This document shows positions 1 to 9,400 of a stretch of DNA of 32,179 nt, one piece after another. The first letter of the stretch is position 1. Each line of letters starts with the position of its first letter. The DNA comes from Coemansia sp. RSA 922 (lineage: Eukaryota; Kickxellomycota; Kickxellomycetes; Kickxellales; Kickxellaceae), in assembly GCA_027577415.1 (NCBI GenBank), contig JANBQS010000127.1, forward strand, positions 1-32,179, in the 5' to 3' direction. Position numbers and translations under genes: made by a program. The notes under the pieces are model-generated. The model saw nothing but the letters and a program-made list of their open reading frames with translations. It did not search any database and was not told where the DNA came from.

Positions 1-383
1 AAAGCCAGCGAGTTGATGTGCTGCCAGTCAACGCGATCCAACTTTAGAATCTCCAGCGCAATGATCCGAATGTGATCAGGCGTAACGTCGTACGGCAATT
101 GAATTGTCAAGCATAAGGCCCTCAATACACACCCGCGCGAGATAAGCAGCTCCACATTGGAAGTCCATAAAAAATGGGCATCCAAACTAGGGCCTGGCAA
201 CTTAGGGAGCTCTACAAACACTTGGTAAAACACAAAGCTCAGGGCCAGTTCGGTCCATTTGCGGCATACAGCTAGTAAGGGCAACTTGGCCTTCCACTCG
301 GATAGATTTTTAGCAGGGGCAGCTACTGCCTTGTATAAAATCTGGGCAAGGACATTCTTGTCAAGATCGTTGATATGCGCCAT
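1..383 (-). CDS. F-box-like protein, N-terminal part (runs off the window)
   Basis: An open frame of 127 codons begins at an ATG (383-381) and continues without a stop through the left edge of the window, so only the N-terminus is present. It starts MAHINDLDKNVLAQILYKAV and continues with a Leu-rich helix, LPLLAVCRKWTELAL, then a VFYQVF strand. The order 'short acidic start, xxVLxxIL, ~25 residues, LLxVCRxWxxLALxxxF' is the helical pattern of an F-box at the N-terminus of fungal F-box/LRR-like proteins, which act as substrate receptors of SCF ubiquitin ligases. It differs clearly from the three paralogues at 23.6-31 kb. The LRR part, if any, lies outside the window. Family call is by pattern only. 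Confidence 0.55.
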   Translation of the reverse strand, partial: MAHINDLDKNVLAQILYKAVAAPAKNLSEWKAKLPLLAVCRKWTELALSFVFYQVFVELPKLPGPSLDAHFLWTSNVELLISRGCVLRALCLTIQLPYDVTPDHIRIIALEILKLDRVDWQHINSLA

Positions 384-618
384 AGTAAATAATTAATGGG
401 AATTGGAATAGAGGTAAAAAAGCCATGACAAGCATGATTTTTCTTATCCGAATGTCAATTTTATATATCACATGCATCATTTGTCCCTATTGTGGTTAAA
501 GGAAATGCGGGAAATCCAATTAAACTGTACTCGCCTAAGGCAAGTGTATCTGTTAACATGCTTTTATTCCTAATATGTCATTAGATAGGAAAATAATAGA
601 GGATTGCGAGCAAGGATT

Positions 619-936
619 TTACTTGGCGCGGACCTTGAAAGACATGATAGAGTGTTGATAACCGATTGCAGATCTGGCGCTACTCTTGGTGGTATAGAAC
701 TTTTTGGTGCAGTTCGCACCAGCGTACAGCTCCACCGACCTTCCCAAAGTAAAGATCCAAGTATTGGACTTCCTGAAGGCTTTGTCAACGTTTATGCATA
801 CAGTTTTCGAATTTGTGTACACCTTGGCCGAGTCTTTGTAAGCGGGGTTGCTTAACATGACATAGTCAGAGGCTGGGGCAGCATAGACGAGTGCCACCAG
901 GTAGGCAATGAGAGCGAGTACGATAAAGAAGCGCAT
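619..936 (-). CDS. Small secreted protein, possibly beta/gamma-crystallin-like
   Basis: This encodes 105 residues from an ATG at 936. Residues 1-20 form a typical signal peptide (MRFFIVLALIAYLVALVYAA, cleavage likely after the Ala pair), so the mature product is about 85 residues and secreted. It has two cysteines, in TVCINV and GANCTKKF, which could form one disulfide. The spacing 'SVELYAGANCTKKFY ... SIMSFKV' resembles the second half of a beta/gamma-crystallin-type fold seen in small secreted fungal proteins. That is a weak resemblance, and no function is claimed. A TATA box lies about 180 nt upstream (1116-1123) with a C/T-rich leader between. It stands alone, not overlapping its neighbours. 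Confidence 0.7.
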   Translation of the reverse strand: MRFFIVLALIAYLVALVYAAPASDYVMLSNPAYKDSAKVYTNSKTVCINVDKAFRKSNTWIFTLGRSVELYAGANCTKKFYTTKSSARSAIGYQHSIMSFKVRAK

Positions 937-2044
937 AGTCGGGTTGTTTGTAGGCTGTCGTTAAAGTAGAGCGTGCGTGTGTGCTGAAAAGGCGGATGAG
1001 AATACGAGGCGAGCTAGGCGTGCAGCGAAAAGAAGGAGGTGATGTGGTGGTTAGCGAGGAGATGTAAAGCAATGTGCAGATAAAAAACGTATCTGCCCTG
1101 TCGCCAGGTAGACAGTATTTATACCAGACCTCTCACCAGGTTGCTGTTCTTCTGCTTGGCGGTCTGAACGTGGGCTGCTTTGCAACAAAAAGTAAGGGCA
1201 CGCGACTACAAGGTAGACCGTCCATATTCGGACATTGTCTCCATAAAGGAAGAGCCAAGATAGGCAATCGCCGTCCACAAGCACATCCAAATTAGAAAGG
1301 AGGGGATCGGCGACTCCCCTTTTTGAACTTTACCATGTGGCTCCCCTGTGGATAGACACCGTAGAAAGCTGGTACGATTGACATATTCAGACTTTCCAAA
1401 AATAAGATGCACACCATTTGTTGGACCTGTCATCCGGTTGTCGTTTGTCAATAGTTGACATTTCTACATGTGGTTTCTTTGCAGCATGTACGGGTTGCTT
1501 TGTAAGATTGCGAGCAAAGATTCTAGGAAGTGCAATTCTCTCCAATACTCTTGGATATCTGTGGCCTATGCCTCCATACCCGTTTCCCTTGCACATTATT
1601 TTGCAAAATCGATGGTTGCAGGGTGATTAATCAAGTAATTCGCATTGGAAATAATCCTGGCAGAGTACACGATTTTTGAATATTTCCAATGGTAAATCAA
1701 CTAGGCAATTACAATACTTGTGCTTTGAGGGCAGTGATACAAATACTCCAAAACTACACTGGACAAAATTTGCTGACTGCGTGGCCGCAGTAAACCGCCT
1801 TTGGGTTTCTTTTCCAAAACAAGTGCTCTTTCAGCAAAGAAATTCGCACTCTTTTTCTCGTATTTTCGCCTTGTACAAGAACCGCAGCAAGTACAAGCTC
1901 GTTCGACGCCGTTAAAAGGGGAGAAAAACGTTGCCTACTTTTCTTAGTCTTTCTCTTCTTCAGTCTTGTCTTGCTCCATACATTTATTTATTTTGTGTTG
2001 GTTTAATTACATCGCTCTGTTGACTATTCTTCTGCTTGTCTGTT
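937..2044. other. Intergenic region without a supported gene
   Basis: Short ORFs of 69-81 codons occur here on both strands. Several overlap, some begin at non-ATG codons, and none has a recognisable domain or signal peptide. The left end is the leader and TATA box of the secreted protein gene. The right end (about 1920-2044) is the T/C-rich promoter of the DUF4246 gene. The stretch about 1200-1600 on the minus strand has two adjacent overlapping frames that could be a decayed gene, but I do not recognise them. Confidence 0.5.
1116..1123 (-). promoter_or_regulatory. TATA box of the 105-residue secreted protein gene
   Basis: On the minus strand this reads GGTATAAATAC, about 180 nt before the ATG at 936. 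The leader between them is rich in C and T with many CACC and CTCC words. Confidence 0.5.
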
Positions 2045-3925
2045 ATGTCTACCTCCCAGAAACTTTGCCTTGATGACATTCGTCATTTGTATACCAAGGG
2101 GACACTGTACAAATCGTATGGAGTCCTGCCAAAGACCCGTGTAGAGCTGCTCTTGGTCAACGCCAGCGCACTCATCCGTTCAACACCCAACTGGGCTGAG
2201 CAGCTTCACGACGAGAACAAGCGCCAGGAGTGGACTGCTCAAGTCGAGAATGACCTCAGGCTAACTAACAAGGAAGTTGAATACGTCTTTGCAGAGCTTG
2301 AATACTACGCCCAGCTCAAGGCAAGTGGAAGCATTGGCGAAGAACTCGGTGGTGTGGACAAGGTCTGGATTTATGATACTCCAAGTGACTGCGGGCTGGC
2401 TAGCAAGTTTAAGGATGGTGCCTTAAGGCTGGCAAGTGACCATGCTGCTCTTAACTCGAGCAGTGAGGATAGCAATTTTCATGATGCTACCCAGGTGCTG
2501 ATTGACCCGTTCATGTATTCATTTGCATTTTCAAGCTCCCAGATCCTTGACAAGCCTATTACGTCGCCCAGGGCTGCTTTGGATTATGTCATATCTAGGA
2601 ACAACTCCGAGCCAGTGGGGCGCACTATCGAGGATATTGTGCGTCACAGCATGGACATTTATGTTCCGCTGGAAAAACTTGGGCTTTCACATTTGGTAAG
2701 CGCGTATGAAATATTCAGTTCCAACCATTCGTACATGGGATGGCTGCCTACAGACTTTGACATTAGTGAGGATGGCTCAGTGTCAATTCGCTCATACATC
2801 AATAATCTGCACCCAACTCGGTATGAAGGCCTGTACGAGGCCATTTCCAAGGTGTTTTCCAAGTTTGTACCATTGTTGGAGCAAGTGGCAACCGATGTAA
2901 TCCACCCTCGCGGATTGCGCGCAGTATTCAACAGGGAAAGCTGCTTAGAGCCAGGTATGCTTCATCCAGATGAGGTTATTGGCCTGTTGGGTATGGGCAA
3001 GCCGGTTCCTGAGGGGTATCAACGGTTCGTGACCACCAGTTATGACTACTGCCATACCAGCCAGAACGGGAAGATAGTTAATGTAAATGGCACCTCGCTT
3101 GATACCACTGCATTGAAAAGCGCATGGGCTAAAGCTTTAAAGTATACCGAGCCCGAACCGCTGCCTTTTAGCCCCTCTGGTAGACCTATTGTACCTTACA
3201 GTATGCGCGGATTATCGCTGCAGGCGTCAGTGGAGATGGCTAGTATTGATCTTACGCCTGACAACCCAAGCTGTGCGAGTGGCAAATGGCAAGCGGTGGG
3301 TAGGTGTTTTGAGCGCATATTTGCTGTGTGTTTATACTTTTATGACGTCGAGAACATTGCCAGTGCAGAGCTTATGTTTCGCGACCCAGTGGAAGGAAAA
3401 CTATTCAAAAGTGTAGAAGAAAAGGAAGAGTTCTATAAGTCTCACATTGTGGAAAACGGTTTCATGTACGGGTGTCGCTATTCGCAGGAGGTTGGCGGTA
3501 TTGAGATCAAGGCTGGCCGCTTGATTTGCTACCCCAACTTTTACCAAACAATGATGCCAGCATTCGAGTTGGCTGACCCGACAAAGCCAGGACATGTCAG
3601 GTACATTTCATTCTATGTAACAGACCCCTATACAAAAATGTTTTCCACCGAAATTGTCCCACCGCAGGATCCTAGCTGGACGCAAGCTGATCAGCCAGAT
3701 GACTCAAAGTTGGCAGAGCAGATGGGCAATTTGAATTTAAACGACAATGCTATTCGAGCACTACACATGGCAGAATGTAGGAAGCAAGATAGATTTAAGG
3801 ATATACACAAGTTTGAGTGCCAAGAGGCTCTGTACAAGTTTAAGGCGCGTCTACAGGTAGGCGGCTATTGCGACCAAGGCAATTCTAAAGACCTCAGCAA
3901 CTGTGACAGTGAATATAGCTCTTAG
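2045..3925 (+). CDS. DUF4246-family protein with missing metal-ligand residues
   Basis: This encodes 626 residues. The ATG at 2045 is preferred because the frame extends upstream only through a TTG at 2036. It matches the fungal DUF4246 family (function not established). Signatures seen are SYINNLHPTRYEGLY (about residues 250-264) followed by the VFSKFVPLLEQV helix; IFAVCLYFYDVENI (about 425-438); and GRLICYPNFYQ, ADPTKPGH and YISFYVTDPY (about 491-528). From memory, family members usually carry a WHVEG-like motif and a QH in the PNxYQH motif, the likely Fe(II) ligands of an oxygenase-type barrel. Here these read KWQAVG (about 414-419) and YQTMMP, so the histidines are absent, while the Arg after PGH (about 519) is kept. 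No introns are needed. It is convergent with the next gene, with 33 bp between stops. Confidence 0.8.
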   Translation: MSTSQKLCLDDIRHLYTKGTLYKSYGVLPKTRVELLLVNASALIRSTPNWAEQLHDENKRQEWTAQVENDLRLTNKEVEYVFAELEYYAQLKASGSIGEELGGVDKVWIYDTPSDCGLASKFKDGALRLASDHAALNSSSEDSNFHDATQVLIDPFMYSFAFSSSQILDKPITSPRAALDYVISRNNSEPVGRTIEDIVRHSMDIYVPLEKLGLSHLVSAYEIFSSNHSYMGWLPTDFDISEDGSVSIRSYINNLHPTRYEGLYEAISKVFSKFVPLLEQVATDVIHPRGLRAVFNRESCLEPGMLHPDEVIGLLGMGKPVPEGYQRFVTTSYDYCHTSQNGKIVNVNGTSLDTTALKSAWAKALKYTEPEPLPFSPSGRPIVPYSMRGLSLQASVEMASIDLTPDNPSCASGKWQAVGRCFERIFAVCLYFYDVENIASAELMFRDPVEGKLFKSVEEKEEFYKSHIVENGFMYGCRYSQEVGGIEIKAGRLICYPNFYQTMMPAFELADPTKPGHVRYISFYVTDPYTKMFSTEIVPPQDPSWTQADQPDDSKLAEQMGNLNLNDNAIRALHMAECRKQDRFKDIHKFECQEALYKFKARLQVGGYCDQGNSKDLSNCDSEYSS

Positions 3926-3958
3926 TTTATAATTATTAGCAAATATTAACGACACCCC

Positions 3959-5197
3959 TTATAGAATCAAAGCTTGCCTAGAGGTGAGCACACCATTTAT
4001 AAACTCGGCAACTGGGTTCAGGTACCATATCTCGGGGTTGATGCCAGTAAAGAGACCCAGATGACCGCCATGCTCAAGAAGAGCCAGTGCGGTATAGGGG
4101 TTTTCTCTAAAGTGCCCCAGGGGAATTGATCTTGCCACAGAAGTCGGGTCATCTACGGTATTGATAGCCAGGTACGGAGTTCTGATATAGCCGACATGCG
4201 CAACGCTTGACGAATCTCTGTAATAGTCCCAGCAATCCTTGTAGGTCTTGGCGTGTGTCAAAGAGTCAAACTCAGTTAAACATTTGACATTCATAATCGC
4301 GTCCATGTCATATCCAATAGAGCTAGCCTTGAGTACGTCGTAGTTGCGCATAGCCATGCGCTTAAAGGCCGATGTCAGCGTAGGATGGAAGACTTGATCG
4401 TTGAACAGTGATTTCCGATGCACCGCCACAGCCAGTGCGTGCATGTCAAAGGGGCAGCAAATGGCGATTCCAGCAACAAGTGGCGACTTGCTTCCCTGCT
4501 CGCCCAAATATCTAGTAAGCAGGTTGGCACCCATCGAGAAACCGACTCCAACCAACGGAGCCTGCGGGTAGCTGTTTTTCAGTCCTTGAATAATGTCACA
4601 AAAGTCGCCGGTGTCTCGGGCGTCGTACAACTTGCCAGTAGTCAGAGGCGTCTTGCTTGTGCCACGATGGTTCATTACGACGACGCGGCATTCACGGCCC
4701 TTTGATTGATTTGCCAGTGACATTGCCAAGCAGCGAATATGATACTCATATGACGAGCCGGCGATTCCCGACATAACGACAACAATTGGAGTTGAATCCA
4801 AATAGCCTAATGGTCGTCTTGCTGGATACCAATCCAGCGAAATTGTACCACCGTTGCTCATGGCACCTAGCTCGCGGTCGTAGACAATGTTAGAGTGCCG
4901 ATCTCGTTTCAGCGCATTGAGGATGCAGTACTGGGACTGAAGGTTGCCAGAATTTAAAAACGGCGTGGGTGTCATGCGTGCCAATAAGGGGTCGGTCAGC
5001 AAAGGACAGTGGGAGTCAAGAATCGAGCGAATACTCCTGGCTTGGCCATAGATCTGGTGTCCCTTGATTGGACTTGCGTGGCTGGGTTGCCACGTAACCA
5101 GTTGTACGGGGAAGCTAGTGGCTTGGACTCTTAATGAGGTTATAGCCAGCGGCTCAGCAAGACGAGCTCCAGCAGATACAAGCAACGAGGTAGTCAT
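3959..5197 (-). CDS. YheT-type alpha/beta hydrolase (esterase/acyltransferase-like)
   Basis: This encodes 412 residues from an ATG at 5197. It belongs to the AB-hydrolase YheT/ABHD1-3 group, which in yeasts includes the medium-chain ester synthases/esterases Eht1, Eeb1 and Mgl2. Diagnostic motifs are oxyanion-loop VVVMSGIAGSSYEYHIR (about 139-155), NHRGTSKTPL (about 176-185), nucleophile elbow GFSMGANLL with Ser221, acid AINTVDDP with Asp349/350, and HGGHLGLF with His379. The catalytic triad is therefore complete. Length and the N-terminal P-rich lead (HCPLLTDPLLARMTPTPFL) fit fungal members. The exact substrate cannot be read from sequence. The promoter carries a 16-nt poly-T tract at 5213-5228, just before the ATG on this strand. 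Confidence 0.88.
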   Translation of the reverse strand: MTTSLLVSAGARLAEPLAITSLRVQATSFPVQLVTWQPSHASPIKGHQIYGQARSIRSILDSHCPLLTDPLLARMTPTPFLNSGNLQSQYCILNALKRDRHSNIVYDRELGAMSNGGTISLDWYPARRPLGYLDSTPIVVVMSGIAGSSYEYHIRCLAMSLANQSKGRECRVVVMNHRGTSKTPLTTGKLYDARDTGDFCDIIQGLKNSYPQAPLVGVGFSMGANLLTRYLGEQGSKSPLVAGIAICCPFDMHALAVAVHRKSLFNDQVFHPTLTSAFKRMAMRNYDVLKASSIGYDMDAIMNVKCLTEFDSLTHAKTYKDCWDYYRDSSSVAHVGYIRTPYLAINTVDDPTSVARSIPLGHFRENPYTALALLEHGGHLGLFTGINPEIWYLNPVAEFINGVLTSRQALIL

Positions 5198-5212
5198 GGT
5201 TGGCCAAGTTAG

Positions 5213-5228
5213 TTTTTTTTTTTTTTTT
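5213..5228. repeat. Poly(dA:dT) tract, 16 nt
   Basis: There is a run of 16 T on the plus strand (16 A in the gene's sense), 15 nt before the hydrolase ATG. It falls in the 5' leader/promoter, where such tracts commonly exclude nucleosomes. Confidence 0.6.
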
Positions 5229-5468
5229 GGGTTTTGGTCAAGAGCGAGAGCAGTGCGATGATGTGTGAGATTCAGGATATGCTAAGGAATAGGGCATGTC
5301 TGACCAATATGTATGCCTTACTGATTACATGCCCCCAAGTGACTCTCATGAAAATAAAAGGGAGATTGAAAGAGTAGAATGTGCATTCACCGGAGAGAGC
5401 TCGGTGTCGTGTGTATAGAGATATAAAAAAAAGTCAGCCTCTCAACAGGTGCAGCAAAGAAATTTAGC

Positions 5469-5490
5469 AAAAAAAAAAAAAAAAAAAAAA
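5469..5490. repeat. Poly-A homopolymer, 22 nt
   Basis: There are 22 consecutive A residues on the plus strand, followed by GAAAATG. No coding sequence or retroelement signature lies immediately upstream, so it is listed as a simple repeat. Confidence 0.7.
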
Positions 5491-5698
5491 GAAAATGAAC
5501 AATCGATCAAAAAAAGCAAGGCGGAATGGAATCTCGATCTAAATGAGGGAGAGTTCGAATGAGGCCGATTCAATATCATGTCAAGTGGAATCGCCTCTTC
5601 AAAAATCGAATTATTCAATAGTCTCTTGAAGGGATATCAGCCACTTCTGGCGTGTGAAGAATCGAACAATGTGAGTTGGGCGAATGCAGCCACCCCAA

Positions 5699-5712
5699 TA
5701 TATATATATATA
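5699..5712. repeat. AT dinucleotide microsatellite
   Basis: A perfect (TA)n run of about 14 nt lies between the poly-A region and the 3' end of the CBM19-like gene. Confidence 0.6.
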
Positions 5713-5739
5713 TTTTGGAATACGACAAGACTAAATTAT

Positions 5740-6231
5740 TTACATCCGCAAGTGAAGAGCAAATAGAGCCAACACAAAAGCACTAATCATAGTTTTAAAA
5801 GAGGCACGAGGTGCCTGACCAGCATTGGTTAATGTATCAGTATTCAGTTCATCATTGCCCACCGTGCCCAAATAAAAAGTGTACGACGAAGTGCTCACTC
5901 CCCCCTGACAAGCACCATTGTTACAAGTGCTTTGATGTGAGATGCTGGTTTCGTCAGATGTGGCGTTAAATGCACAATTGCCATTTGAGCAAACAGTGTC
6001 ATTCGGACAGGTTGTCTGCAGGACCCAGCCGCCAATGTCACAGAGCAATACGCGATTAAGTGTGCTACATACAGCACGATCAACTTTGATGTCACAGGGT
6101 TGACCTATATGATAGTAGCCGTCAACAGGTGAACGCAAATTTGGTTGTGGTGGATGATTAAGGTCGAGTGCAGAGACGGCGATTGAGCAGATCATTGCCA
6201 GCAATATCTGGACTAAAGCGGTGAGGTTCAT
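5740..6231 (-). CDS. GPI-type secreted protein with CBM19-like chitin-binding module
   Basis: This encodes 163 residues from an ATG at 6231. Residues 1-21 are a signal peptide (MNLTALVQILLAMICSIAVSA). The middle (about 42-88) is a small Cys-rich module with the order GQPCD, AVCS, VLLCDIGGWV, TTCPNDTVC and NGNC. The pattern 'C-x8-C-x8-C-(D/N)xGxWV-x3-C-xxxT-x-C' matches family-19 carbohydrate-binding modules, which bind chitin. A further Cys pair (STCNNGAC) follows. The C-terminus has small residues (NAGQAP, about 136-141) and then a hydrophobic tail (TMISAFVLALFALHLRM), the layout of a GPI-anchor signal. Together these suggest a wall- or membrane-anchored chitin-binding surface protein without a catalytic domain. 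A TATA box lies about 105 nt upstream. Confidence 0.75.
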   Translation of the reverse strand: MNLTALVQILLAMICSIAVSALDLNHPPQPNLRSPVDGYYHIGQPCDIKVDRAVCSTLNRVLLCDIGGWVLQTTCPNDTVCSNGNCAFNATSDETSISHQSTCNNGACQGGVSTSSYTFYLGTVGNDELNTDTLTNAGQAPRASFKTMISAFVLALFALHLRM

Positions 6232-6336
6232 TGGAGAAAATAAAAATGCAAAAGTAAATGAAAAAAAAAGTGGTAGTGTGAATAAAAAAAAAATAAAGAT
6301 AGTGGAGGAGAATAGATAGGAGGACAGACTCTCGAT

Positions 6337-6344
6337 TATTTATA
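6337..6344 (-). promoter_or_regulatory. TATA box of the CBM19-like gene
   Basis: On the minus strand this reads GGTATAAATAATC, about 105-113 nt before the ATG at 6231. An A/T-rich leader follows. Confidence 0.5.
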
Positions 6345-6458
6345 CCAAAGTCGACATTATCATGTCATTCTAAAAAGAGAGCTTGGCTCGCCTTTTAAAA
6401 AGAAAAGGATATAAAGTAATCTTTTATAGCAAAGAAAATAAATAAAGAATCTTTATCT

Positions 6459-9400
6459 TTACATACCATTGAGCAATTTGATTTCAGCTCTTTCCTTGGC
6501 AATATTTTTCTTTATATCAGCCAAGTCTCTCGTCAATTCACCACTCACAGGTGGTCTTTCCTTTGCAAGGTCATTACAAGCCCAAAGCTCTTTGCGCAGC
6601 TTAGCCTGCAGCTTCGACTCGACGTTACGCGAGACCAAGAATCTCCTCGACACGTCTCTCAGCTCCCCCTGCAGAGGAGTATCGATAAGCGGCTCAATTT
6701 CGCGCCCAACCTCTGACAACTTTTCCGCCAACTCTGCACGCTCCCCGTCAAGCCCCCGAATATCCCGGGCATGCGCATCGCGCATCTCACGCGCCTCCGC
6801 CTCCACACTACGCAGTTTGGCCAGGGCCTCGTCAACAGCCAATTGCCCGTCGGAAGGCAGCTCAGGGCCCAAATCACCGGACTGCTCTTCGGCGAGGGCC
6901 TGGACAGCAGTGCGCAGTGCTCCAACAGCCAATTCCAAGTGGCGGCGCTTGGATTCGAGCTTTCCGTCAGCGGCGGAATTGCGGTCGAGCGACCTGCGCA
7001 CAGTCTCCAGCTGCGCCTCCCAGTGGGCCAGGCTCTTGGGAGCCTCACGCTTCGCGCGCTTCAGACTCTGCGTGGCAGCCGCCAGCCTCGCCCTTTCCTT
7101 CTCGGCCTCTGCCACCAGGTCATTATCCACAGCAGGTGTAGCCCCAGGGATAAGCACGCACAGGTCGTCGCTACGCATGCCGCAGATAGACACACTGAGT
7201 GCCAGCGGCCGCTCGCCACCAGCCGGCAAGCGGCGAACGGCTATTGGCTGGTTGAGTGCCAGCGGGCCAAACTCACAGTAAAGCCAGCGTGCGCCATTGA
7301 CACGCACGACGACGTCAGAGCGGGCAACCTGCACGCGCACGTAGTCCAGGTACGGATCAGCGTCGGAAACCGCCGGAGCACTGCTGGCATTGCTCGGCGA
7401 CAGCAGCGCAGCCGGCACGCAGACAGCAGCAGTCTGCGCCACTTTGGGCTGAGACAGAAGCTCGTTGGCCAGCGCCGGCGTCATGACCACGCTCAGCAGG
7501 ACGCAGCCGCCGTCGGCCTCCGAGCGCACTGCGTCGGCGGCCAGGCGGAATGTGTCGCCGGGCTCGCCACTGCGCGCCACGAGCAGCGGCGTCGGCGTCA
7601 TGATGATACGCGACCGCGGCGCATCGGCAGGCTGGCCGGAAGCCGCTGGCGCTGAAAGGAAAGGCGCTGACCCCGGCGTGTGGCCGGACCTCGACGCCAG
7701 CAGCGCACTGGCCGCAGCCGCTGGGCCCCGGTGCTCGGGCACGGCAAAGCGGCCAAACACATAGGGAAACACCGACGCTGCAAAGTCGCCGCCGGCAGTG
7801 GCCATTGTCGCCGGGGTGACCGGCCGCATCAGGCCCAGGCTGTGCAGCTCGGCCCCGTACTGCGTCAGGTCCATCATCGAGCCGACCGGCAGAGCAAAAG
7901 GCGTGTTGGCTCGCCTCTCCCCGACGCTGCCCGGCGACTTTGGCACAAACGCCGAGGGCCCTGGCCCGTGCACAGCCCGGCACGGACAATGCGCCACGCT
8001 GCCGATGATCCACATGTCCAGCGTCCGCCCCCGCCTGCTCGTCGAAGAGACTGGCGCCAAATCAGCAGAGCCCAGCTCAGCCGCGTGCGGCTCATTGGCC
8101 GACGACGGCTCGGCTGGCCCGTGTGCAGCTGTCGTGCGCCCATGCTTGCGCACGCGTCGACGGCCAGCAGCCACGACAGGCGCCGCAGCGGAGCGTGCAG
8201 GCGACAGCGGCAACGCGTCAGCCGCTGGATCAGCAGCCTCGGGCGCATCTTCCCTCGCAGGGCACTCGAGCGGCAGCGGCCCCGCGTCGGACGTGGTCGG
8301 CCAGATCGGCATGGACAGCAGGCAGCGCTCGCAGCACCCGCCGAGACACAGAAAGCACAGCCGATGCGCGTAGGCGCCGCCGCCCGCCAAGCGATCGTTG
8401 GCCTTCACAGCGCCCGCCTGCATCATCAGCGGCCCGCCGCGCCGCCGCTCGCGGACCACGGACGCGTGCCACGAGCGCATGGCCTGCACGGCGACCGCAG
8501 CCTCACGGAACGCCAGCAGTGCTGCCGAGCTGATGACGTGCGCTGCCAGAAACCACGACGACTGGCCCGCCAGCGCCGCGCCCATATTGTGCCGCAGGCC
8601 CACGTCGGCGGCAAACAGCACGGCGCTCGTGCGCAGCCGCAGCCCGCCCCACGAGCGAAGCCTCAGTCCCGCCGCCCCGTACATCGCCGCCGTCGTAAGC
8701 AGCGCCGTCCCGCACCCGATCAGCGACCGGCTGGGCACCGACAATGACATCACCTGCAGCTTCCGCGCCTGCCGCTCAACCGCCTCGCTGAGCGGCCTCA
8801 TAGTCACGTGTTGCGGGCTACATCCCGAGCCTATTTCGCAGCCGCTGCCCGTCGGTCTCAGGGGCGGTCCCAGGATCTGTGGCGTTGGTGCCAGCACGAC
8901 CATCAGCACCACGTCGGCCAAGAAAAAGTACGTCAGGTACACTAGCATCTCACGCCTCCTGCCGCGCTGGCTGTTGTGGCTCTGCCTGATGCTAATGCTA
9001 GTCCACGCTGCCGTAAACATGAAGAAGCACCACCACTCCACGACAAACGGACGCGATACCAACAGAGCCGAAGATACTGCGTCTAATTGGATCCATGCCA
9101 GTGCCTCGTCAGCCCACCACCAAATCGAATCAGCCGCTACTGATGCCATAGTCCAAGGCTGAGCCGAGACCCAAGTCACCACGCGTGGCATCAACGTACT
9201 CGACACTGCCCAGTCCACAGCCACCAACAATGCCCACGCCGCTACAATCCACGCTGCTGGGTTGCGCACACCAGTGTGCTCACCAGCTGCTGTCAGCAAT
9301 GCTCGTGCGCCATCAGCTTCGTAGTCCTGAGCTGGATCGCTGCTGTTTGACCCGTGGTCGTCAAACACTTCGGTCACTTCGCTGATAAACCGTCGTACTT

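Larger units (their letters stand above)
5198..5739. other. Intergenic region, A-rich, no supported gene
   Basis: This holds the hydrolase promoter, the 22-A tract at 5469-5490 and an AT dinucleotide run near 5699-5712. The only ORFs are 62-65 codons in low-complexity sequence. I see no gene. Confidence 0.6.

Noticed and set aside
1051..1915. Several ORFs of 69-81 codons between the secreted protein and DUF4246 genes
   Set aside because: They overlap on opposite strands, several start at non-ATG codons, and none has a domain or signal peptide.
5469..5490. 22-nt poly-A as the tail of a processed retrocopy or LINE
   Set aside because: No coding remnant or target duplication is visible upstream; it is treated as a simple repeat.
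6469..8747. Plus-strand open frames of 190-355 codons antisense to the membrane/coiled-coil gene
   Set aside because: They are Arg/Ala/Ser-rich, have no domains, and follow from the high G+C of the real gene on the other strand, which has membrane segments and a coiled coil.
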